64,000 bases of DNA from Acanthacorydalis orientalis. Lineage: Eukaryota > Arthropoda > Insecta > Megaloptera > Corydalidae. Shown here one piece after another: positions 1 to 11,471 of the stretch; positions within the stretch are counted from its first letter, which is position 1, and every line of letters begins with the position of its first letter. A program made the translations under genes and the position numbers. Where the stretch lies: positions 22,357,090-22,421,089 of the forward strand of contig CM068316.1 of the NCBI GenBank assembly GCA_034766995.1, in the 5' to 3' direction. The notes beneath the pieces are model-generated. The model saw only the letters and a list, made by a program, of their open reading frames with translations. It made no database searches and was not told the DNA's origin.

Positions 1-1010
1 CAACTCCGCAGAATAGAGTGGATGAGAAATCAATTCAAGGTCTAATTCGTGCAATTTTGCCATTACGATGGTTGATTTGTGGGACGGCGCGTAGTCCTAG
101 TGAAAAAGCACTCTTTCATGCGCCAATATTGGCCGTTTTTGCTTCAGCTCTTCTTTCAAATGGTCCAATAATGTTGAATAATCAACTTCTGATATCGTTT
201 TCTTCTTCGTTAAGTAGTCGATCAGGATGATTCCTTGGAAATCACAAAAAAACAGTGTCCATCACCTTCCCAGCCGACGAAGTGGTCTTCGCCTTCTTCG
301 GCGCACTATCACCAGTCGTTTTCCATTGCTTTCACTGTTGCTTCCACTTAGGTGTGTAGTGGTGGATCCGTGTTTCATCTACGGTGACGAATCGACACAA
401 AAGGACCCGTGGCTTGCGATTAACCATTGATAAACACTGAGTTGAATTGTCCTTCATGTGCGTTTTTGGTCGACAGTCGACAATCCCGGCATCAATCGCG
501 CACACGTTTTCATGTGCAATTTTTCGTGCAAGATATTGTCCACTCGTTTACTTCAGATGCCTACAGTCTCAGAAATCTCATGTATTTCACACGGTGGTCC
601 TCCATAACGATACTATTTTTTTTAAACGGTATCCGTCGTGATGACCTCAACTGGCTGCCCAGAGCGCGCTCGATCGTCACTGCATGTTTGGCCAATTTAA
701 ACTGATTTATCCAGAAGTAAACAGTTGCTGGTTCAGAGTTCCCATGAACTTTATCCAATTCCGCTTTGATTTGGGCGGCTGTCCAATTTTTTAATTAAAA
801 ATGTTTGTCACTGTACGGAACTCGTGTTTTCTTCCATTTTTACAGCAGCTGCTATATGCTCGCTTCAAACATCTATAAAACGTGAACAACGCGACGGTTT
901 TGACTGAAATTTCGCCTATGCTAGTTTGATCCTTGATAACCGTGACGTTACCAAATGAATGCTGGCATCATCTCATAAAAATTAACCAAACTTATCAAAC
1001 GACTCTCGTA
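1..1010 (-). mobile_element. mariner family A, 3'-truncated by the window edge, dead
   Basis: The right end carries an inverted terminal sequence (ACTTATCAAACGACTCTCGTA, read on +) that matches the reverse complement of the 5' end of the full-length element at 30573. Read on the minus strand, pieces of a mariner transposase follow in order: a DNA-binding region with VYFWINQF (about 758-690), a degraded GRP linker, the first catalytic site as TVDETRIHHYTP (about 375), VLFH*DYAPSH around the second catalytic Asp (about 110), and YSAEL close to position 1. Stops and frameshifts break the frame throughout. The family is known to be about 1.3 kb, so roughly 280 bp of the 3' end lie outside the window. 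Family assignment is firm; the subfamily (irritans-like, from the DETWIHHYTPE type motif) is inference. Confidence 0.85.
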
Positions 1011-1404
1011 TTAATAAAAAAATAATTCACAAAATCTCCAAATACATTTTTTTAAAATCACACACCCTGCAAAATTACTATAAGCTAAATAATTTCACCA
1101 ATAAAGTAATAAAAACAATTTGCGAAAATTACTTAATAATACGGATTCACTTAATAGTCCTCTCAAAACATCTGACTTTAATGACAAAATTTTGCATATA
1201 TACATATAGTAAATGAAAACATATGATTAATTTTTATTTGCAGAAAAATTAGTAATTGGACATTTTAATGTATTTATGTATTGTATATTGGATTAAAACT
1301 ATTTAGTTTATTTAGTATTTTATCAAATATAATTTATTATTTATGAAAATGAACAGGTACTTTCGGGATCAACTGTATGTATGTACGTGAACGTATATAT
1401 AATA

Positions 1405-1469
<65 letters not shown>

Positions 1470-2678
1470 TGTGTACCTTAATTGGAAAACGTTAAAAATT
1501 CATGAAGTATGTAAAAATCAGACAACCTTTTGAAATACGTGAGATATTGTGTGTGGTCGCATATGAGGTCCAAATTTGCATACATTTTTTATATAATGTA
1601 GAAACGAATCAATTACATTAGTTTTCTGAGAAAATATAGCACGCATTATGCTTAAACTGTCAACGTTGCATTCGTACAATAATTATCGGTTGGTTTACAG
1701 CTGACACGTGTCTATACGATATTTTCAAAGAATTTTACTCGGTGATTTCTGCAATGTGTTCTTTCTAGAATCGTATATGTTTAATAATTAGAAGTAAAGT
1801 ACTTTAATGCAGGTGTTTTTAGCACTAACAATACTCGTTAACGTTTTGAATATTCAATTAATTTGTATTAAAGGTTCGTGTTTCATTCACACGATTTTTT
1901 GTCGTTATCTGGAATTAAGAGTTTCTTTTTAATGTGCATCTTAAGCATAAACGAATGCCTTCTATGTGTATAGTTAATTTAATAAAGTTTTGTTTTTAGA
2001 AAAGTAAATAAAGTAAAACTTGAAAATGAAATTAAGAAAAGAACAATTAAAATTAAGCAAACACTGCTACATAATCAAAGAAATGTATTTAAAATCATTT
2101 ATTAGTCAAGAAGTTGATAGATTATTTGCGCTGGATTATAAATTAAATTTTCAAATATATAAATATCACACTTGCATTGAAATTGATATATTTCAATACA
2201 TTTAAATCATTTTTTTCAAAATTTACATTTTAAGAAATAAAATATTTTAAATCATTTTATATTATAAATTCCTTAAAACATACTTGATTATATAAAATAA
2301 AGAAGATTTATCAAAAAGTCAGATCACATATTATGAAACTTTGTTAATTTTTTGTCTTAATTAAAGATAACATTAATGTGTATATTTTATTTATTTTTTA
2401 TTTTTTTTTCAAAAATATATTACAGAGAGGAGTACTTGATTTATTCGTTAAATACTGAAAATTTTTGTCCCATATTTTTATATTATTTCCAAAAAAATGT
2501 TTCTTATAAGGATTTGAAATTATAAACTTTTTAAACCTCGAGTTTCTTTTATAGTATTTTCATATTTTCTATATATTTGATTAGTAATAAATGAAACATT
2601 TTATTTCAATGGTTTGTGATAAATCAGTTAAAAAATATTATTAATTATTAGTGAAATCTAAAAGTATTCACATACATG
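1011..2678. other. AT-rich intergenic DNA, no gene seen
   Basis: No recognisable coding sequence. The only structure is a TA microsatellite at 1393-1466. A 61-codon open frame at 2020-2205 has AT-driven composition and no recognisable motif, so it is not called. Confidence 0.6.
1393..1466. repeat. (TA)n microsatellite
   Basis: Nearly uninterrupted TA dinucleotides, with a few TG and AA interruptions at the left side. Confidence 0.95.
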
Positions 2679-4288
2679 CAGTGGCCACCAAAAGTATTCA
2701 AACAGTTGAAAATTATAACAAAATGCTGATTTTATCTTTAAATTAAAGGCATTGTTTTAGAATTTTCACTATCTTGTTTTACTTAAATCTATTATGTTTC
2801 ATTTACAATTTTATAAATTTAATTTTCATTGATACACTTTTCCAGGAAACTAAAAAATATGCAACGCAAAAGTATTCAAACACGATAAATAATCATCAAA
2901 ATGTAACATAATTTTTAAATTAATATTTTGTAATGTTTTCATTATCATTCAGTTAGAAGTCGTTTTAGTATAGATTTAATTAACATTTGTGTTTTTTTCA
3001 GGCTTCATTTTACACCATTCTTCCAAAAGTATCCTTTTTAGCTATTCTTTATTGGAAAATTAATTATAAAACATCATGAAGAAAATAAAACACTAAGTGA
3101 AATCGGGAAAATTGTTGGAAGAAGTCGTTATACTGTTTATAGGATAATTAAGTGTTATAAGATGGAAAAATACTAGAAAATAAAATTCGTATCCCTCGAC
3201 AGAGGAAAACAACACTCAAACAATAAAGAAAAATTCTGCACGAAATGAACAAAAATCCTAGAATTAGAGCTCCAAATCTAGCTACAGTTATCAATAGTAC
3301 TAGTAACAATTGTGTAAGTTCCGATAGAATAAGAAGAATGATTCTCCGAGCCGGATATCGAGCTCGAGTTACTAGAAGAAAACTTGCATTAAGTGAAGTA
3401 AACAGGAAAAAACGTCTGGAGTTGGCAAAACAGTACTGAGATGTGGTTGAATTTTTTTGGGATAACGTGATTTTCTCCGACGAGAGTAAGTTCAATATGT
3501 TTGGGTCATATGGTCGTATTCTAGTATGGAGAAAATCTGGAAAAGAACGCAATCCTAAAAATCTTCAAAGAACTGTTAAATTCGCTGGCGGAGGAGTAAT
3601 GTTGTGGGGGTGCATATCGGTTAAAGGTTCAGATAACTTAATAGTATTTGATGAGATAATGTATTCGATGATGTATTTAATAATAAACATATCAGAAAAA
3701 AATTTGGAAAAACGTGAAATAATATGGGAATAGATCGGAGTTTTTATTTCCAATAAGATAATTGTCCAAAGCACACCGTTTACAATGTGTGCCAGGGGAT
3801 TTATAATTGCTCACATGTATTGCAAACACCTACTCAATCGCCAGACATGAACCTAATAGAAAATCTTTGGGCTTTTATGAAAGAGTGTATCAGAAAACAT
3901 GACATTTCTAATAAAGAACAGTAAAAAAGGATACTTTTGGAAGAATGGAGCAAAATAACTCCTGAACAAACACAAAATGTAGATAAATTTATGCGAAAAC
4001 GACTTCTAGCTGTAACTAATTCTAATGGAAATCCCACAAAATATTAGTTTAAAAATTTCATTAAATTGTATGGTTATTTATCAGTTGTTTGAATACTTTT
4101 GTGCTGAATATGTTTTAGTTTCTTGGAAAAGTGTTTAAATGAAAATTAATTTTGTAACTACAAATGAAACATAATAGGTTTAAATAAAAGAAAATAGTGA
4201 AAATTCTAAAACAACGCCTTTAATTTAAAGAGAAAATTAGCATCTTGTTTAAAATTGGCAGCTGTTTGACTATTTTTGCTGACCACTG
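2679..4288 (+). mobile_element. Tc1-like transposon with long IR/DR termini, dead
   Basis: The ends are long imperfect inverted repeats of about 215 bp (2679-2895 against 4070-4288), both starting CAGTGG. Each arm holds two copies of a short direct repeat, AAAAGTATTCAAAC: left outer 2689-2704, left inner 2867-2883, right inner 4086-4103, and a degraded right outer copy near 4261-4275. This IR/DR layout is known from Tc1-type elements of the Sleeping Beauty class, where the transposase binds both repeats. The flanks fit a TA target, though the outermost bases have drifted. The element is about 1.6 kb and encloses a broken transposase. It stands alone; no second copy occurs in the window. Confidence 0.9.
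3020..4047 (+). pseudogene. Tc1-like DD34E transposase, broken
   Basis: The frame would encode a cut-and-paste transposase acting on the flanking inverted repeats. In order: a helix-turn-helix with TLSEIGKIVGRSRYTVYRI (about 3090-3150), a second DNA-binding segment with DRIRRMILRAGYRARV (3322-3369) from the open frame 3245-3439, then the catalytic core. The first catalytic Asp is in IFSDESKFNMFG (about 3470-3505), followed by GGGVMLWGCIS (3586-3618), DNCPKHT (about 3762), and the final Glu in SPDMNLIENLW (3840-3872). All three acidic residues can be found, but a TGA at 3437, at least one further stop and frameshifts after about 3735 break the protein. Length and spacing fit a DD34E Tc1 enzyme of about 340 residues. 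Confidence 0.88.
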
Positions 4289-5225
4289 CATATGTGTAAT
4301 TTCTTTTAATATAGTTAATCGATTTTGTCGAAAAATATCATTTTCTTTACGAATAGTTTATTTCCTGTAATAAATATTGATCAAAAATGAACAAAAATAT
4401 GTTCGAATAATTTTGAAACTCAATATTTTAAACAAGAATATTTTTCTAGCATCCTTTCTGCTTGATTTTCAACTTATTGTAATTTATTCCATTTTTATTT
4501 CGACCAATTAAGCAAAGTTGTTAGATTTCACATTTGATGAGTTTCTTGAATTTTGAATGAAGTGATTAAAACTTGTAAATAAAAATAAACGTTGAAACAG
4601 AAGGGAAAATATCGATTTGAAAAATAAAGTTATGAAAACAAATTACAGATTTAAATATCCATTTGTGAAATAATTTTTTTATGCAATGACTATATTTGAA
4701 AATCTCAAAGTTTTTTGAATTTTAATCTTTAATAAGCAAAAAATATATATTGAAAATGTGGTTAAAAACTGACAAAGTAAGAAATCAACTTTGTATTGTC
4801 TAAAAAGAAAGTTTTGAAAACTTAAAACGGCATCGTCATTGTGTAGCTATTCAGTTTTTGAGACACTCGTGCCTTCAAAAAAGTTTGTATTGTGGATGTG
4901 ATTGTGTGACCTACATTCATACAACGGATATTGATAATTATTTATCGTATATTAAGATTTATATCATAGTAGTAAAAAGACACCTAAAACATAAAAATAA
5001 AAAATAGTTGTTAAAAAGTAATGTGTTAACCAGTGCTTCAGAAACGAAAAAAAACTATGAACAAAGAGAATAGTGGAGAAGATTAAGTAAGAAGAAAGAA
5101 AAAATTATATGTATAAAAAATATTATATGTGCCTTAGATTAAATGTCAGAAACAACTAAAGAATCCAACAAAAAATTGAACCCAAAAACAGTGAAAAAGG
5201 TTTTGTGGCGTGTTGATCAACCCAC

Positions 5226-5281
5226 CAGGGCGGCAAAAATTTTTTTCTGTAGGCAAAAGCAAACAAAAAGATAGAATTTGT
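5226..5281 (+). repeat. direct repeat copy 1 (CAGGGCGGC type)
   Basis: Begins CAGGGCGGCAAAAATTTTTT and contains GCAAAAGCAAACAAAAAG. A diverged copy in the same orientation lies at 5499-5552. The CAGGG start resembles hAT-type ends, which is only a guess. Confidence 0.6.
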
Positions 5282-5498
5282 TTTGTCAGTTCTAAAAAAT
5301 AGAAAATAGATATTCACCTATTTTTAATTAGAATTAACATTTTGATATGTTGATCATTCAAAAAAATCGTATAATTATCCTTTAATGTGTGTGTGAAAGG
5401 AAAACTGTAACATTATTTTATGTAATTGGTACTTTAAAAATCATTTTGATTATTCAAAATAGTTCTTTCTGTATAATTCTGCGTTTCCGCACCACTAT

Positions 5499-5552
5499 GC
5501 AGGGCTGCAAAATTTTTTTTATGTAAGCAAGAGCAAACAAAAAGTGGAATTT
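5499..5552 (+). repeat. direct repeat copy 2 (CAGGGCTGC type)
   Basis: Begins CAGGGCTGCAAAATTTTTTT and contains GCAAGAGCAAACAAAAAG. It matches 5226-5281 with scattered substitutions, about 270 bp away. Confidence 0.6.
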
Positions 5553-6404
5553 ATTAAAGAATTATCAAAGGGTGTATTGTGTTTCTAAATCGTGTTAGAA
5601 GAATAGCGTATAGTTCTATCGTTTATGGGCAGTATAATGAGTAAGTCTGCTAACTTCAATATTTTTAAGAATATAAAACAAAGAATTATTTGTGTTAAGA
5701 AATATTAAACAAAATACAGTCTTCAAGTAACAGCGTGTATTGATTGGAAATCGATACTTTTCAATACTCCCCGCATTATAAATATTTAATTTTAATCTAA
5801 GTTCAATTTAATTTTAATGAATTCTCCGAATATAAAAAAATTATTACATTACAAACAAGTCAGTTTAAGAAGTGGTTATATAAGAAAGGCATAAAATAAC
5901 CTCAAACCTCACTAAGAATTTTTTCATTCTATGCTAAATAGATTGGGTTAATTAATTTAAATAGAGGTATTCAAAAAACTTTTGAATATAAAAACTAAAG
6001 TTAACAAAACGTTTAACTTCACTGTAGAATAAATTGTATAAAAAACTTTTGCTCCTATGTGAAATATTTAATTCTAAGATTGTTTTGTATTTTGGTGGTT
6101 GAATAGATGTATGTAAACTATTTTTGGTAAATATTTATTGTTGAAAAATAAACTTTCGTTCAAAATATTAAACGTTCAACCAAAAATTCAGTAATTATAT
6201 ATGTAATCCGTATATGTATATGTGTATACTATAGTTTTTCATAATATACTTTTATGATTCATGCAGGAATTCATATTCTATAATATTAGGTTATTATAAC
6301 GGTCTATTTTAATAAAATAATTTTAATTTACGTCAGCTCTATATTTTTATATTTATAAAATGATATACTGATTTATAAAGATAATATTTTGATGGTTTAA
6401 GGTA

Positions 6405-6842
6405 ACCGATAGCACACTATCTTTTTTAATAAAACACTGCTTCGTTTCACTAGGTTTTATTCAACAATTACTATAAACATTTACATTATTCACAAATAGC
6501 TGTGTGTTTCTATAACTCACTACACGATCACTTGCTTGTTATTCCTCCATTTGTTTTTTGTTGTCATGTCGTCGAAGGCACACTATTGCACGATCTACAT
6601 GCCGGAAACTTCCTGGCTGACAGTCGATCTTTCCTGACATCACGGGAAGGCCTCGCTCTTGGTCTGGCCATTATATGGAGTCATATTCATCTGATTAACA
6701 CTGTTAATACTTTGTAGCTTTGATGCTTCGTCATCAGAGCTGTCTTCGGATTCTTCATCATCTGTACCCAATCGATACCACGGGTTCATTCGGCCCGGTT
6801 CGAAAACTGAGTTGAAGTGTCGTTGCGTTTTCTCCGTGCATT
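6405..6842 (-). other. base-balanced segment: possible solo LTR or exon relic
   Basis: This stretch is clearly less AT-rich than its surroundings. On the minus strand a frame is open from about 6842 to 6646 and reads through PGRMNPWYRLG and the acidic run TDDEESEDSSDDEASK before ending at TGA. Downstream on the same strand come TGTTAATCAG, a TATA-like CATATAATGG and an AATAAA signal near 6453. That order would fit a solo LTR next to the tail of a retroelement frame. A remnant of a host exon with an acidic tract is an alternative. I see no reverse transcriptase, integrase or matching second LTR, so the identity is open. Confidence 0.35.
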
Positions 6843-7168
6843 GTCATTTTGAGATTCTTTATCTATAGTTTAAAATTTGAACAGTATGGCAGATTAGGTA
6901 TAAATATGATAAGGTCCTCATTTATGCTCATTATAGTGTTAATAACTTTTTATAGTGTTTAATAAGAAAACTATGGCTTTGCATTTTCACTCGTCATGTA
7001 AGAACTCTGAGAATAAATCATCCAGTCTTTAAATAGCAATGCGTTGTGTAAACCAGAGGTTCCCAAAGGGGTCAGTATAGACCCCTTAGCGATCGATGAA
7101 AATTGATATCGAGTCGATGAACCTTAAAAGGTCGATAAACAAATTGAATGGATATTCTACATGCGTAC

Positions 7169-7172
<4 letters not shown>

Positions 7173-7231
<59 letters not shown>
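7173..7231. repeat. (TA)n microsatellite inside the hAT element
   Basis: Uninterrupted TA dinucleotides at the point where the 5' half of the hAT coding region is missing. Confidence 0.95.
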
Positions 7232-7234
<3 letters not shown>

Positions 7235-8330
7235 AGCTTCACGTGACGGAGCACCTGCAATGATAAATAAATATTGTGATTTTTTAGCTTTGCTGAAGAA
7301 AGAAGCCTCTAACTTTCAAAAAGTGCATTGGGTTTTGCACAGACAAGATTTGACAGACAACATCGGAAAAAACATAAATGGAAAAATTCACGACGTTTTA
7401 GAACTGTGTATTAAAACAATAAATATCATTAAATGCAAAGTTTCCAATGATCGTCGCTTTGTACAATTATGTGACAATAATGATGAAACTTACAACAATT
7501 TGTTTCTACACACAGAAGTATTCTGGCTGTCAAAAGGTAATTGTTTGCAACGTTTAATTGAAGTTTTTGATTCGGTCCTAGAATATCTTCTTTAATTTGA
7601 TGAACTTACAGCAACTCAGTTAAAGAAATTAAAAAAATATATATATTTTACTTAACAGACGTGTTTTTAAAAAATCTGAATGATACTCGAAGAAAATTGC
7701 AAGTAAAGATATATGAATCTAATTCGAGTTCGATTAATTATTCTGGGATTTCGTTCCAAAATTGACTTATTTATATCTACATTGAATCGAATGGATTTTC
7801 GTTACTTGATCTTTTGTTGCATCTGTCTATTATTGAAAAAGATAATATTTCTACTGACGATATACTATTATACATGGGCCCCTTGAAAAAAATAAAAGAA
7901 GATATAAACATTCGCTTCAAAGACCTTGATAATTGGTATGTATTATCATGGATTATACAACCGTTCGAGAGTGACATATCAGAAGTAAATCAATTTCGTT
8001 ACAAAAAGAATTAATGGAAATAAAGGAAGATCTGGAGTCTAAAGTTTTATTCTGAACAAATGGATATGCTAAATTTTGGAATGATAAATCAATAAAAAAA
8101 TCCCAGATTAAAAAATATTACTGAACCAATATTTTTAACATTTCCTAGTTCTTATCTAGTAAAAACCGGTAGTAGCCAATGTCTTTCAGACATTTAGCTT
8201 ATTTATTAAGAAAATCAAGAAAGAGATTAAATATATCAGAATGTGACGATTTACGGATTGTGATAAGTAACTTCGAACCGAACATATCAAATATTGCTAA
8301 AATCTATCAGGATCAATCATTCATATTAAG
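7230..8330 (+). pseudogene. hAT transposase C-terminal half (ZBED5-like), broken
   Basis: The first open piece (7232-7595) has RDGAPAMINKYCDFLALLKK, VHWVLHRQ, LHTEVFWLSKGNCLQRLIE and ends VLEYLL. These are hallmark stretches of the ZBED5/SCAND3-type hAT transposase core, including the conserved LHTExxWLSKGxxL block. Later fragments continue the same protein: GPLKKIKEDINIRFKDLDNW (7877-7936), then SYLVKTGSSQC (about 8150) and RKRLNISECDDLRIVISNFEPNI near the C-terminal dimerisation region (8221-8289). Stops and shifts separate the pieces. The protein would act in transposition; here it is non-functional. Family assignment comes from my recall of these motifs. Confidence 0.85.
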
Positions 8331-8645
8331 AACAAACTTTAGTGAATTAGTAAATATATTGATACTCAATTATAAATTGTATTATAATTTACATATTCTT
8401 ATATTTACTGTTTTTTTATTTAAAAATGTCTACTAAATTTTGTTGTATTATTCAACTGTATTTTTTTTTCAATGTACTCCTGTGAATTATTAATAAGGCT
8501 AATAATAATAACCATTATTCATTAAATATAGTCATTTAAGAATTATTAAAAACATTTTTCATTATCATTTCAGGGTATCGATAAAAAGAATATTATTTTG
8601 TAAGGAGTCAATGTATGAACAAGTTTGGGAACCCCTGGTGTAAAC

Positions 8646-9524
8646 GAACACGTTGCTAGTAATATCAGTTGAAATAGTAAACGACGAATAAATTGTTTAT
8701 TGTTTTTAAATAAATTATATTATTTTCTTCTAACCTACATATCAAGTTCTGTAGTTAGTATGAATACTTCTTATTTAAGTAACCAGTGTCATTTGAAAAT
8801 TTAGACGCATGTATTTTTTATTAGGTAGCTCAACAATTTTTTTAAATGTCTATAAAAAGTTTGATATAATCATGAGTATTACTTATTTTTCATATAAATT
8901 GTATGATACATATTTTTTTTGTCTTCAGAGTTCTATTTTTGTACAGTTGATTATAAAGTATCAATTTTCTTTGATTATTGTTAAGAAAACTATTTTAGAT
9001 TTGATTTAAATTCAAAGAAAAATGCATTTATATCCACTTTTTTATCTTTTCAATAGTACTTTTTAAGTTTCAAGTCCTAATTATTAATGTGATAAATCCT
9101 ATTTGTTTGAAGAATTTTACCCTACCATAAATGTTTGTGTTTTATTTTATTTTTCAATCATAATAATTTGTTTTATAAATTTTCTGCATCATGCAAAATA
9201 TTGTCTTTTTGCGATAATTTTTTTATACTGTATTTGGATAATTACGTTTTCAAATAAAAATCTATAAAATCTATAAAAATATATAAAATCTATAAATATA
9301 CTTTACTAATATACAACCGATAATAGTTTTAGATACTTAAAAATACACAATAAAGTCGTATTAACTTTATTTACAAATACTTTGAATTATATTATGTGAA
9401 ATTGTTGTTTTTAGGTAGACTTAAAAAATTAATAATTATTAAAAACTTAATAGGCGTTCTTGCTACTTTGGAGAGATGAATAATTGTTTAAAATTATTTT
9501 AGAACACTAATACATTTTATATTA
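8646..9524. other. AT-rich intergenic DNA, nothing recognised
   Basis: Low-complexity AT-rich sequence. The open frame 8809-9009 has no recognisable motif. Confidence 0.6.
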
Positions 9525-10093
9525 TTAGGTTGGTAGGAAAATAATTGCGTTTTTTGTTGTCTATATTCTAACCTTATTTTTTTTCAATGAATGCGTCATT
9601 GTATTCATATTAATATTATTTTAAAGTGCATTTTTCGGTTTGTGTTATGGTGAAATCGACTTTGGTTTTATTATTAATTTTGTTTCAAATTGGACTATTG
9701 AATTAAAGTTGGAAAAGAAGCAAATAAGAGCATTTTTTGTATGAGTTCAAAACGCGTGGTAAAGCAGCAGAAACTGCCCGTAAAGTAAAGGGTGCTTTTG
9801 GTGTGCGTATTGTTAAGAAACGTACGGCGTAATGATGGTTCCAAAAATTTCGTGCTGAGGACGAGAGCTTTGAAGATGAAGAAGGTCGTGGGCGTTTTCT
9901 TCAGTTCATAACGACCAACTGAAGGCATTAGCTGAATCAGAATCACGAACAACAATTAAAGAGCTTGTACAAAAGTTAAACTTTAGTTATCTAACAGTTC
10001 TGGACTACTTAAAACAGCTAGTAAAATCAAAAAAGGTTGACATGTATATGAATTTGAAGGTCATAAATCACAATTATTTTTCTGTCAACCTAA
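9525..10093 (+). mobile_element. family B mariner deletion derivative (copy B1)
   Basis: Starts TTAGGTTGGTAGGAAAATAA and ends TTTTTCTGTCAACCTAA, with TA outside each end. It is 569 bp. Between the ends is only the N-terminal part of a mariner transposase: MEKKQIRA at 9711, a helix-turn-helix, the linker EDEEGRGR (about 9876) and a second helix-turn-helix (TIKELVQKLNFSYLTVLDYL, about 9955-10012). It then jumps straight to the 3' end. The whole catalytic region is missing. The same internal junction occurs in the other B copies. The ends resemble the cecropia/Hsmar1 type, from memory. Frameshifts break the residual frame. Confidence 0.88.
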
Positions 10094-10777
10094 TATATTC
10101 AAGATAATTGCTTTAAATGAAAGTTGTTTTCCATAAGGTGTTATATCAAATTACATTTGTATTACATTAGTTAAAACCGTGTTTATTAAGTAAGTAATTA
10201 GAATTACTTTAAGAGTTTCATAATAATAATAATGGTTATTTTGCAAATATTAAACAAATATATTAATAAAAATAGTTAAAATTATACATAAAATAATAAA
10301 ATTCATGCACATAAATAGTTATTAAAGTATATTTTAAAATTATTAATTTCACAAGAATTTTTTTAACAAAATACCTATTTTAAGATAAACATTACTAAAT
10401 AGAAATATAATGAACATGTATATTGTATAAATTACCATAACAAAATTGAATGCAAAATAAGGATGTTCATATTTCCTTCCCTTATCTGTTTGGGATTCAA
10501 AACAAATACGTGGATTATCTGATAGCTAGTTGTCTGATATTGAAATGTGATTTTGCTATAATTTCTTACTAATAATACAAATAGACGACTTTTATATAGA
10601 CACTGATAAATTGTGTTAAATATTAAATAGGTTCAGTAACTATTTTTTCGATTTTTATAAAAAGGAACCTAATTTTTTTAATAGTAGTATTATTAATTAA
10701 TAATTAATATTGTATTTAATTTTATAGTTTTTATTAGCATATGTAATGTGGAGTTAAAATATTATTTATGATGATTA
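10094..10777. other. AT-rich intergenic DNA, nothing recognised
   Basis: No motif, long frame or repeat that I can support. Confidence 0.6.
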
Positions 10778-10974
10778 TACGAGGTCAGACAATTAAGTAA
10801 TGCGACAAAATTCAAAAATCGAGTATATTTAAAAATTAAGCTACATCGCTGCGATCCCCTTCAAAGTAGTCCCCTCCCGCATCTATACACTTATTCCAGC
10901 GAGTTTTCCAGTTTTCGTAACAATTCTGGAACACTTCTTGTGGCAGCCACAGTGGCAGCTAAGGGTTAACATTG
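10778..10974 (-). mobile_element. family C mariner 3' end joined to a piggyBac-like end
   Basis: 10778-10944 is the 3' end of family C, read on the minus strand: TACGAGGTCAGACAATTAAG followed by the antisense of the transposase C-terminus, nearly identical to 11472-11640. At about 10945 the match stops inside the coding region. The next 30 bp (10945-10974) end in GCAGCTAAGGGTTAA, which is what a piggyBac-type end (TTAA then CCCTTAGCTGC on the other strand) would look like. No partner end was found, so the piggyBac reading is tentative; the mariner part is clear. Confidence 0.7.
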
Positions 10975-11471
10975 TATTTGCTATAATTTTACATAATTAT
11001 ATTTTCGAAAATAATCTATTTATTTGACATAAACATTCTCTTTCCAATAGCCATTAAACTGAATAATTTGATTGAAAGGATTTTTTCATTTATATATTTC
11101 TTTCATAAAAAGAACATGTCAATCTTGAAAAAAATATTTTTAAATAAGTTAACTATTATTCCGCACAAGTTCTAGTTATATGAATTTAAATAAACAAAAT
11201 AACATTTTAAAATTATAATTTTATTATTGCATTAAAATACGTAATGAATCATTAAAAATATATTAAGAATCTATAAAATCATTCAAATTTTTTACAGTAA
11301 ATAAATTACCTAAAAAAAATAATTAAAAACTAGTGTAAAATATTTATTAGCTGAATCTGTTACATATAAAATATGTTAATTATATTATACAAAAATACAT
11401 TGAAGCTTACATAACTATAAAATACAACAGCCCACACAAATTCATAAAACAGAAATATATAACTGTATATG
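10975..11471. other. AT-rich intergenic DNA, nothing recognised
   Basis: Very AT-rich spacer between two family C fragments. Confidence 0.6.

Larger units (their letters stand above)
4289..6400. other. AT-rich intergenic DNA with one pair of direct repeats
   Basis: No coding sequence recognised. The only structure I can support is a related pair of about 55-bp segments at 5226-5281 and 5499-5552, listed separately. Confidence 0.6.
7054..8637 (+). mobile_element. hAT transposon relic, ZBED5-like, perfect 8-bp TSD
   Basis: The ends are short inverted repeats: CAGAGGTTCCCAAAG at the left, and the complement of CAGGGGTTCCCAAACTTG at the right. They are flanked by an exact 8-bp target duplication, GTGTAAAC, at 7046-7053 and 8638-8645, which fixes both borders. 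Eight-bp duplications and CAGNGG ends are known features of hAT elements. The element is 1584 bp, so it is shorter than an autonomous hAT; the BED zinc finger and first part of the catalytic domain are absent. A (TA)n tract at 7173-7231 sits inside it at the truncation point. Confidence 0.92.

Noticed and set aside
2020..2205. 61-codon frame starting MKMKLRKEQLKLSKH
   Set aside because: Lys/Ile/Leu composition expected of AT-rich chance frames; nothing around it supports a gene.
6401..6416. GGTAACCGATAG, similar to the family E mariner end AGGTAACCGAGAAAG
   Set aside because: The likeness covers only about 10 bp and no mariner sequence follows.
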